Part shown: positions 22,601-34,600 of the stretch, one piece after another
Layout of the letters: each line of letters starts with the position of its first letter
How positions within the stretch are numbered: the stretch's first letter is position 1
NCBI GenBank assembly: GCA_963402885.1
Contig: OY727095.1
Location: 5,523,001-5,587,000 of the forward strand
Direction of reading: 5' to 3'
Source: Antedon bifida
Lineage: Eukaryota; Echinodermata; Crinoidea; Comatulida; Antedonidae
Length of the DNA stretch: 64,000 nucleotides
Program-made: the position numbers and the translations under genes
Notes under the pieces: generated by a model
Told to the model about the DNA's origin: nothing
The model's input: the letters and a program-made list of their open reading frames with translations, nothing else
Databases searched by the model: none

Positions 22601-25600
22601 ACCGATACAATCAATAACAATACGACATACTAATATGAACCATGAAAACCGAATACTGATGGACAGACGGACAAACTAACGAATGCGAGAATGTATCACT
22701 ACTGATTTCACTTTATCCATAAAACTACCGGCACATTATTCTATCTACTTATTTTCTATCTGCCATTATTATGTGAACACATGAGATGGAGATGGCACTG
22801 AAAGTATATGGTAAATACACCTACTACTCTAAACTCGCCCTAAATAATATTACTTTTGGTTTAAATATATTCAGAGTGCAATAAAAATGGTAACAAAAGC
22901 AGGTTACACTTTATACCAAAATTTAATTTAAAATAAAAAATTCCGAGCTCATTATTGAAAGTCAATGTTGTTGTCAGGAACTTATTTCATTTTAGCAATT
23001 ATTGACAGATATGGGGGAATTATTTATTGAACTCAAACGTAGGCCTAACTGTTTCTATCGTGTATTCAAGCGGTGATTGTTGACTATTTCTTTCTCGAGT
23101 TACGATATCCGTTACGAAACCCGGTCGTTCGGCTATAATAGACCCGGTCGTTCGGCTATAATGACCCGCTTTGTATTATTATTATTATCTGTATGTATTG
23201 ATTAGGCAAAAATTATACATCTATTTGGTGCTTAGCTTACCTGGATAAACCGATAATAGCCTCTCTCTCTCTCTACATTTACAAAAATAGTAGAGCACCC
23301 CTATCGGATAATGGTGCCGTCTACGAACCGCGCCCTTTTAGTGGGAATTTTCCCACGATACCACCGTAATAATTTATTTTGTCGGTTTATTCGTAGACCA
23401 ACGAAACTGTTGGTTTGTGTAATTTGTAAACAAAAATATAGAAAACAATTGCAACACTTACTTTACTAAATCGGTGAATATAACGTCTCTTCTGACCGTG
23501 ACCTTACAACCGTGACTTCCGTAAACAACAGTAGGCTACATTCCGCTTCTCTGTAAATCGTGGTACGTAACGTAATAACGTTATGAAGGGCCTAGCAACG
23601 TACAGTCTTCAAACAGCATTTTGATTTCCAAAACAGTAAACTGAAATTATAATCCAATATAATGAAACATTCAAAATGAAGATATAACAACAGCTTTCTT
23701 GTTACGTTTCAAGACAGTACAGAACACCATGATTTTCAACTTATTTAAATAAAAAAAAACCGTAGTTCAAACGCCCCCAAACAACTTTTCAAATACAACT
23801 TTCGTTTCACAATATATTTACCCTCCATAGCAAAATGAAATATAACATTCTATATTCTAAGCAATCTCAACATTGATATCTATAGTTACTTGTGCAAATA
23901 TGTTTAATAAAAGATATGTAAACTGCTATCACAGATTTTATAGGCTAAATGTTAACGTAACATATTTTATATCTACAGTTTCTCCATCTGTGAACAAAAA
24001 AAAATCTTCTTTTTTTTAAATAACAGAAGAAATTTACTAACACAGCGTCAGAGGATGATGATGTGGATTCAAGCGGGCCGTCAACCTCTGCATCATCCAC
24101 CCCAGTGGCACCACCAACTAAGTCAATGGTACCATCTGCACCACCCCCACCACCCGAGGCACGACCCGGAGCCCCGGAGAACGTTGATGTAGTGGTAGTG
24201 GGTGGGGGACTATCAGGTTTAACGGCCGCTTATCATCTAACTAAAAACAACAACAATATTTCAGTTGTTGTACTAGAAGCAAAGGGTAGGTGTAGTTTGG
24301 TCTGGTTCCCACTTGGACGCAACGCAATGATGTAAGCGCAACGCAATGATGTAGGCGCAACGCAATGACGTAGGCGCACGCAATGATGTAGGCACAACGC
24401 AATGACATAGGCGCAACGCAATTACATAGGCGCAACGCAATGATGTAGGCACAACGCAATGACATAGGCGCAACGCAATTACATAGGCGCAACGCAATGA
24501 CGTAAGCGCAACGCGACATGAAATTGGTCAAATTGCGACGCGCTACCTCCTTAATTGCATTGCGCCCAAGCGGGGATTAAGTTCTGTCTATCAAACTAGT
24601 TTGTGATTTGCCAAAATATGGTAGTGATATACCAAAATATGGTAGTGATATGATTGACATAATCATGTCCATTATGGGCACATCACAGTTTTTGTCACAT
24701 ACAGTTTGATAGTGTAGAGCTTTAAGCTGACGAATAATGCACATTTGGATAGCTCATGTATTCGTTCAAAGACCAGAAAATGCATGACAACATCCTTGTT
24801 CCTAAATCTATCTCATAAGGTTATGCTTTTACCTATGATCTTATTTTCCGATATATTTTCTGTTCTATAACCGTATGTTATGGTCTAGCAGGTTATATAG
24901 CCGTTTCGGTCACACCATATCCAGGATTGTTTGACACCGAGAAGCATTGGCTGTAAAAAACAGTCCTCATGGAGTAATAAAAACTGGCGTATTGGGATAA
25001 AAAGTCGATGTGATGCCGCCTAGTGTATAATAATTATAAGCCGTCATTAGCAAATTAAATTTCATTATTACTTGCTAATCCTTAAGGAACAAGAAACTGT
25101 AATTATCTTCATTCAACGTAATTACCTTTAATTATCATACCTTATTGAAACGTATAATACGTGTATATACAACATTAGTTTATAAGTACATTATCTATTT
25201 GCTAAGAATATTAATTACATTATTTTGTAGAACGCTTGGGTGGTCGTGTGTGGACACATCAAATGAAGGCGGCGTCTGGAAAAGATTTCTGGGATCTTGG
25301 CAGAACTTGGATTAACATGTTAGTATTATAAATTATAATTACATTTAATGTTGTCATCACTATAAAATCTGTATATTAAATGACATTCTCAGCGTTAGTG
25401 CGTTTATGAGGATGATGATATAACGCGTAATCCATCGTTTATAACGCTCTACCAATGTAGTGTAACGCGAAAACTGCCGCAATTGCTTTGTTTTTTCGTG
25501 ATGCGATATGACCAGGGAGTTGTAATTATGTAGACATATACGACCAAACGAAAGATTGTTGTTTTGAGGGACATATAAACCTAAAACAATTAAATTATCG

Positions 25601-28600
25601 GGTTGGAGGATTTTTTACCTTTGCACATTCTTATCTATGGCTTACAGAATTTTAAAAACATTACCACTGCGGCGCGCGGTTTATTAGTTCCTCTTTACCG
25701 TTTTTCAAATCACGGTTTCCGCTTTGTGGCATAACGAGATTGAGGACATTGAAAATTACCATAGTCCCATTTACTAATGAACATATTGTTCTAGCATCAT
25801 AGTTGCTTATTATAGATTTGTGTCATTGAATAGAACATGACAATATCAACTAATTGTGATGATGAAGTAAATTAATTATATCGTATCCTAATTAAACATA
25901 CCGTACTAAACTGGTTCAGTTATACGGTCAATTCAAAACACTGTCTAGATCTTCTGCGTTTTTAACTAGTTCTCTGCGTTTTTAATTAGTGCTTCTGTGT
26001 TTTTACTTAGTGCTTCTGTGTTTTTACTTAGTGCTTCTGTGTTTTTACTTAGTGCATCTGCCTTTTACTTAGTGATTCTGCGTTTTACTAAAGCTTGGTT
26101 CCCACTAGGACGTAACGCGAGGACGTAAACGCAACGCAAGCGTGTTGACCAATGACAAGCGTCAGTTTGAATAATCCATCGCTTGTCATTGGTCAACTAA
26201 CTTACGTACGTTGCGTTACGTCCTTGTGTCGCGTCTCTAGTGGGAACCAAGCGTTAGTGCTGCGTTTTTACTTAGTGCTTCTGCGTTTCTCCTAAGCACT
26301 GGTACTACATTATTTTATCATTAGAACTTCTCGACGTGCAATGGGTCAATAAAGATACAAGGTACAAGATACAAGATAACTTTATTGTCAAAATTGTTAA
26401 TAATTTCGAGATATGTTTTGTACCTGAGTAGAATAAATAATACGATGTGATAACTATATAAATAAATACAAATGATACAAGTGACTATCTTGAAAAGTTT
26501 TTGTTAAGGTAGAGCGAAATTGAGCAGAAAAATAATAAATATAAATGTCGACTTGAACGAATAAACGATATCAACAATAAATAATATACAGTATAAGCCT
26601 ACCTTAGCCACACAACGAGAATACAATGCGTCTATGTTCGACCATTTTCAAGAATAATAAGATATTGCTAGAATAATTTCCGATATTGTTATTATAATTT
26701 CTAACCCTAATAGAGCTTTCTATATATAATATTTACGAGAGTTAACTACACTGAAATCAATATACTCTAACCGATAAGTCCTTTTGCAATTATTTGCTAG
26801 TAATAGTGAGAACTAAGGATATAATTCGACTTTTTTCTGTTAGGTGTTTTATATAATTAATTCATGTGATCATGTACGTAAATGTCACACATTCACATTT
26901 GACCTGACACATTTTCACGATGCTAAGTTGAATAACTAATTATTTATTATTATTATTATTATTATTTATCACGTGACCATTACGATACTGATAATAATAT
27001 TATAAATAAGTAATATAATAAGTATAAATATATATTATAAGTATAACTTCAGTCACGTGAGCAGTGCAACGAGATTTGATTGGATGGCCAATATCTCACA
27101 AACAGCTGCTCTGTTCAAAATTGACATGTCGAAAGCTTGGTTCCCACTTGAACGCAACGTAACGCAGTGACGTATCGACGCAAAGTGCTGTATTGCGTAA
27201 TCACAAGTGGGAATCGACGACGCAACAGTGCTGCAAAAATCACAGGTTTGATTTCACGCAGGCGGGGGCAAACAGAGGGGCATTTTCTTACGTTGCGTAG
27301 GTTGCGTTACCTTCCGTCGCTAGTGAGAACCAAGCTTTATGACACAGCACAAGAACGTACGCGCAAAGTATAATTTGACCACAAAACCGTCGCTTGTGAT
27401 TGGACAATTACGTTTACGTCCTTACTTTGCGTTCTTCTCCTAGAAACCAATTTTAAAGGAATAAAACCATTTAAGTAAAATAAAATATTTAATTGTCTAA
27501 ACGTTGCTAGAACATTGATAGAAAGAAACGGTAAAAGACGGAACGTGGTTAATCGATAATGGTATAAAGAAAGTAGGACTGATCGATAGTTTAAATCAAC
27601 AGCGTGATACGAATATGCTGGACGGCTTAACTACTAGTAGAGTGTTGCAATTATGATACCATTGTGCATGCTCGACGTAAAATTATACAAAGATAATGAG
27701 AGCGTACAAAACATGTTTAATTACGATTAGGGTTTAAAGGTGCGCGGGGTTGTTTTGCTTTACTGACTACAACGCGTATGATACTTGGGCCTATTCTGTA
27801 TTATTCATTTTATTTTCTGTTTTGCTATACTTATCCTATTGCGTTATTTTAAGTAGCCAATTTAAGAACAATTTTCAAATCTTAATGGCACATCAAAGCG
27901 CGTTTACTTTCCTGACCTTTCGCCACCTGACAATTAACGAGTGAAAATGTTTGATCGTATTATAGGTTTTTAGCATATTATGCAATTATATAAAAATGTA
28001 AAATAAATAATTATCGTCACATATGATTTAAGTAGGTCTTATTATCATTAGATGTTTAGAGGAATAAAAGAAACAAGTCACCGAAATATATTTATAATTA
28101 TAATAATGTAACTATAAAAATTCTAAAAATAAATTGTGCATAAATTAGAATTATGCATGGAGGTACCTGTATACCTGTGGCTTGCAAATACCGTATCACT
28201 ACCAAAATAATGTTGATAATTGAATAAAGGTAATATAAAGTTACACTGATTGCAATTAATTACGGTAATTAATATAGATGAATTGAGGATACTAAGTGCA
28301 CGATTATGATGATGCCGCACTCTGATGATAAGCGTGGTTGCCACTAGAACGCAACGCAGTGAAGTATTGACGCAAAGTGCTGTATTGCGTAATCACAAGT
28401 GGGAACCGACAACGCAACAGTGCTGCAAACATCGTAGGTTTGATTTCACGCAGGCGGGGGCAAGCACAATTATTGAAAGGGCATTTTCTTACGTTGAGTA
28501 GATTGCGCTACGTTGCGTATCTAGTGGGAACCAAGCGTTAGTGCACGATTATGATGATGCCGAACTCTGATGATTATGATAATGATGATTATGATATAAT

Positions 28601-31600
28601 AGAAGTGTGATTTTTGTTAATTTTGTTTTTAGTAAACAGGCTCGAATAAACTCATTAATAAAAGAGCTGGAAATAGAGCTGTACAAGCCGTCGAGCGAAG
28701 GCCAACACCTGATGGAAATAGATGGAAGAATACAAGCATTTGAAGACTCTAGTTGGCCGTTACCGTTCTTCTCACGATTTGATATTGGCAGTTTCATCTC
28801 CAAGGTAATAATGTGACTCATTTCTGTTCTAAAATGAATTTACCGAACACAAATGAAATCACAAACATAAATCTAGATATATGACACATCTACAAAGAAC
28901 TGATAGTTAATAATAATAATTACATACTTTGCCAATACGGTAAATATATATATGGGGCGCCATAAGAAACAAAATTGTAAATCTCATACATTTGCTGCTT
29001 GTTGCGCTCCGTAGGCCAAGCCTATATTATGTATAAATATACATTTACGCAACTTGCACTGATGAAGGGCTAGTGTTGCCTGAAAGCTCTGCTAACTTTT
29101 CTGGCTGTTTTACTTTATCGTTTTGATTTAGCTTTTTGCTTATTTTATTTTATATCTCCATTGAGATCCAGCCACTGATACCCACAGCATTGTCATTTTT
29201 TCAGTATTTTGCCTTTGGATATATACATTTACGCAATATACAAATTGTATTGTACCGTATCATTCCAACCATATGCGTCTTATTAATATTTTAATTGTAT
29301 TCGTAATATAATATTTGACTTGTGCTATTCATTTCAACGCCATTATGAAACCTAATATTTTGATCGATGACTTATCCGACAAAACCTATGAGATATAAAA
29401 ATATCAATCAATAAATAATAGTAGTGCTTTGTTATGTTCACTGGATATATAGGGAAATTTACTATAAGGCAATAATCAATTCAAATGAAACCGGAATATT
29501 GTAAACAGACATGGAATGAATATAATTATAGGCACGTATTTGAATATTTGCTATAGGCACGTATTTGAATATATTTGCTATAGGCGGGTATTTGAATGTA
29601 TTGCTACATTTGTAGACGAATTACCTAACTGGGATTCATTGACTCAGCCTAGGCTAATTATAATAAGGCGACTGAATATCTGTGCAGTTTTTCTGAACGA
29701 TGGGAATCATTGAAAGAAAAATAAAATAAATCTGAAACACAAATTATAATGAGGCCTAAACAAATGAAACAAATTACAAGAAGCTTGCAAATGCCGACTC
29801 AGAATTGTAAATCGTTTGGTGTAATTTCAAAATTTATTAATAGGCCTACAGTAATAAAATATTAAATAATACTGTTCGAATTGAATAAATAAACCGGGGA
29901 AAAACCACCCGATCTTCCTAACCAATCCTAGCCCTGGAGACATTGTGCATACATTGAGGAGCGTCTTTAGCTTGGTTCCCAGTTGCACGCAACGCACGGT
30001 TGTAAAGCTTGGTTCCCACTAGAACGTAACGCAAGGACGTAAACGCAACGTTTTAACCAATGACAAGCGAAGTTATAGACAGTCAGCAATCACAAGCGAA
30101 TAAGCCATCGCTTGTGATTGGTCAATTCACTTGCGTTGCGTTACGTCCTTGCGTTGCGTCGCTAGTGGGAACCACTCTTTAGCGCTAAGAAATTAATTTA
30201 AACCAGCAATCACCAGTTCGAATCATCATCCATCGTTTGTGATTGGTCAAATCATAGCGTGGTTCCCACTAGCGACGCAACGCAAGGACGTAACGCAACG
30301 CAAGTGAATTGACCAATCACAAGCGATGGCTTATTCGCTTGTGATTGCTAACTGTCTATAACTTCGCTTGTCATTGGTTAAAACGCTTGCATTGCGTCTA
30401 CGTCCTTGCGTTACGTTCTAGTGGGAACCAAGCTTTAAGCTTGGTTCCCACTTGGATGCAACGCAAGGACGTAGACGCAATGCAAGCGAGTTGACCAATG
30501 ACAAGCGGCAGTTCGAATAATCCATTGCTTGTGATTGGTCAAATCACTTAAGCGTGGTTCCCACTAGAACGCAACGCAGCGACGTATTGACGCAAAGTGC
30601 TGTATTGCGTAATCACAAGTGGGAACGACGCAATTAGTGCTGTAAACATCGTAGGTTTGATATCACGCAGGCGGGTGCAAACACAATTATTAGAAGGGCA
30701 TTTTCCTACGTTGCGTAGATTGCGTTACGTTGCTTCGCTAGTGGGAACCAAGCTTACATTGCTCTTACGTCCTTGTGTTGCGTCTTATAGTAGGCATAAC
30801 GAAACTATGATGCAAGAAGAAATCCAGTAAATCTAATCACTAAAGTAATCGAAGAAAACAAGATGCAAAGTGTATTCGTTTTATATCGTACACGACGTTA
30901 TTCAATAACTCGTTGTGACACGATTTACACTAAATAAATATTATTATTTCATGACATGATATTAATTTTATCTGACACAGATGACTAACGTTGGCTGTAG
31001 ATTTCTTACATATCGATTTCGATTTAATCATTCTGTATTGTAATGAGTTAAAATAACAAAGTCGACTTCTTTATAAATGTACGTTGATAATAGATTGACG
31101 CAGAGGTGGCAATATTGAGAAGGATGATATGGCCAATATTCCCATGTTATTTCAATAGTTTTCGCTACATTAGGCAATGTCTGCTAAATCTTGGTTCCCA
31201 CTAGCGACGCAACGTAACGCAAGCGACGCAAGCTACGCAACGTAAGAACATGCACTTTCAATAATTGTGTTTGCCCCCGCCTGCGTGAAATCAAACCTGT
31301 GATGTTTGCAGCGCTATTGCGTCGTCGGTTCCACACTTGTGATTACGCAATACAGCACTCGATACGTCGCTGCGTTGCGTTCTAGTGGGAACCACGCTTA
31401 ACAACCCGGTGGTTAATAATTATAATTCGGAATCCGATAATGACCGTGAACTCTTTATCACTTCCTACCACCTCTGTCACTCTTCTTTGTCGCTTACGAG
31501 AGGTGGTCAATTATGAGAAGCGGTCCCTTAAAAGAGGTGATCGTTCAATAGAGGTGGTCACTTACGAGAGGTCGTTGTGACGGGAGATAGTCGATTATGA

Positions 31601-34600
31601 GAAGCGGCCCTTTAATATATATATATATAAAACAGAGAATAAATGAAACAAACAAAAATATACTCTCTGAATTTGTAACGAATGACTAATATAAGCTTTG
31701 TAAAACATTTACAGGTAGAAAATATGCGCAATGTAGTGCCAATAGACGACCCTACTAAATGTCAACATGCGTGGGATTGGGATAAGACGACGTTTGAACA
31801 GTTCCGAGCAGACGAGCTGTATACAGACGGTAAGCTTCTCGCGCATTTATATTGATGATAAAAACAGCAAACGACTTGAAACTAGAAAACACATCGATCA
31901 CAATAAAACACGTATTATGTTGAAAGCAGGTCGTCTACGACCGTGTTTAATATTCCGTCTAAAACAACTCATGTTTTATGTAAAATGATTCAGCATAATG
32001 TTGTTCAAATCAATTCAATTTAAACCAAATGTTTAATTTCAGAAACAAACTGTATAATATTATGTCCATGTACACAATTATCATTTTAAAAATATTATTT
32101 CATTGTGTAGCTGCAATTAATGCTGTAGATACATTAATTATGCTCGAGTTCGGTGTGACATCACGAGAGATTTCTCTTTTATATGTGCTACATTATCTTA
32201 ACTGCTGCGGTGGATGGAGTTACCTGATGAGTGAAAAGGAAGGACAAGCTAGAGATTACAAAATAAGGGTACATATGCATTTATTTATAAAAGGCTAACT
32301 AATGATAAACGCGCGCGTACAAACAACGTTGATAACATCATCAATTTTAGTACGCGCTCGTCAACATTCAGTTGAAATGCGTGTATAAACGAAATTAACA
32401 CGATACACTTTGGAATACACGTTAGCCAATATGCCAATTTATAATTTTATCAGCAGATAACGTGATATTTAAGTACGCGCGCGCCTATTTAATGTAGGTC
32501 TTTAATCATGTCACTGATTATGATTGGTTGCTTTATTTTTTTGCATTATACAAAAAGCAACAACATAAATCAATATGTAAATTTACTATTGACGTGAACT
32601 TCAAACGAAAATAATACATTATGTTTATGCTTATTTCTTTAGGGCTTTCATTTTTTTTTTTAACATTGAGCGTTTAAAAAATGTGTTCATCAACGCTTTA
32701 CAAACGTAATTCAAACGCAATTTTTTCCTTTTTGTAAATAATTGTTTTCGAATATTAAAAATGGTAAAATCTTTGATTTAAAACTGTTTAATATGTGCTA
32801 TTATTAATTTGAATATTTCCATTATGATGTAGGGTGGTTCCCAAACACTATGTGAAGTGTTAGCTAACAAGATAAAACGGAAGAAAATACGGTTACGAGA
32901 ACAAGTAGTTGAAATCGACCAAAGAGATAGGGATAATGCATTGATAACGACAAAAACTGGAGAAGAATATATGGCGAAGAAAGTTATTGTAGCTGTGTCT
33001 TCGCGTGCAGCAGGTGAGGTATTACGCATCTTATAACAGATATAGTAGAGAAGTGAGATTTTATTACTAAAGCATGAAACTTGGCACAAAATGTCTTTGA
33101 TGTACAGTATATAGATTCAAAATATCAGGGGGGGGGGGGGGGTGCGCCAAGGGTCCAACGTCCGGTACGGCGGCCAAACATAAAAACACAAAGTGTTCAT
33201 ATCTTGGCAACTATACACAGTAGAGACTTGATTCTGGTTTAAAATTCACAAACTACATATTTCTATTTGATGGCGTTAACTGCTCCACTAATTTAAACTG
33301 TGCATCTTTGTTGAATATTGTATCTACGAGATGCCATGCGTTACAAAATAAACTGGAGTTTTCAAGGCACATGCATTCTTTCTAGGTTGCTTATAACTGT
33401 CGTCCCCATGTGTACACGCATATTCTAATCTATTTTTATAATGTTTTCCTAAATCAATAGATAAAATAGAATTTTTACCAAATCTTCCACCGGCAAAAAC
33501 AAGTTTACTTCAACGAATGCCAACGGGTACGATGTACAGAGCTGTTGTAACTTACTCAGAGGCGTTTTGGAAAAAGAAAGGCTTTAGTGGGCAGATCATT
33601 CGAATAACGAACACAGAGTTTGCGCATAAGAAAAATAGCTGTGAATTCTTCCATGCAGTTTACGATGCTACCACGTGGAACCACAACCCGGCTCTGCAGG
33701 TTTACTACACGGGTCTTGTGAAACCTGACATCCAGGTATTTTAATTGTATTTATTCAGATCTTGGTTAAACTTTTGAGTTTAAAAAAAGTGTAACAAATA
33801 ACCGAACAATAAATTTCTTCAGTAGTGTAATCATTATTTATATTCAAAATACGGGTATTTCAAAGAGTAGGTAACTAAATAAAAGTTAAATGAGTGTTTT
33901 AGTTAATGATATATCCAAAAGTTTAAAATGGATACTGTACGGCACGGTATCTTAATATAACTAATATTGTAAAAGTATTTCTCATTTTGAATGCGAAGAC
34001 CAATACTTACAGTAGTATAATATTTTACAATATATTACATTCCATTATATCACCATCAGGCAAACGTCACTTAGTAAAAAAAAATCCATTTTTACTTGAT
34101 TTACAAGTCCAATTTAGACTTTGTAATATCGACTAATAATTCATTGACGTTCGTATTAGTATTAGCTAATAATATGGTACCAAATATTTCTTGTAGCCCG
34201 AAGATCGTCAGAGCACCATATTGCATTCTTTACGGAATTTCTTTGGTTGCGTAGAGGCGTTAGAACCGCTGGATTTCTTTGAAGTTGTAAGTGTCCACTA
34301 TTTGAACGAAGAATAAACTGTGCCTTCTTATATAAATTATTCAATACCGTACACGATAAATAATTTATAAAGATATTTACAATAACAGTCATCATCGAGA
34401 GAAACGGTACTACAGTTGATTAATAACAAATGAAAGGATAAGTGTATTATTATAGATAGATTCTCATACTCTATAAAATTATTGCGCAGTTTGGTACATT
34501 GAATTCCGCGTAAAGGCCAATTTACACAGACGATCCGAGCGGTAACGGTAAGCGGAAAACTGCGTAGTTTGTCCAACGTAGATCTGTATCTATCCTGAGC

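Noticed and set aside
24233-24531. Cys/Ala-rich minus-strand frames
   Set aside because: Readings of the expanded MITE subrepeat plus the antisense of an oxidase exon.
32029-32110. Earlier acceptor (TTTCAG at 32037-32042) for the sixth oxidase exon
   Set aside because: In the required phase it meets a stop codon before 32111; the GTGTAG acceptor at 32109-32110 keeps frame and matches MAO.
33128-33142. Poly-G run as a biological signal
   Set aside because: Kept as a feature but not as a finding: homopolymers of this length are often misread and no function is indicated.
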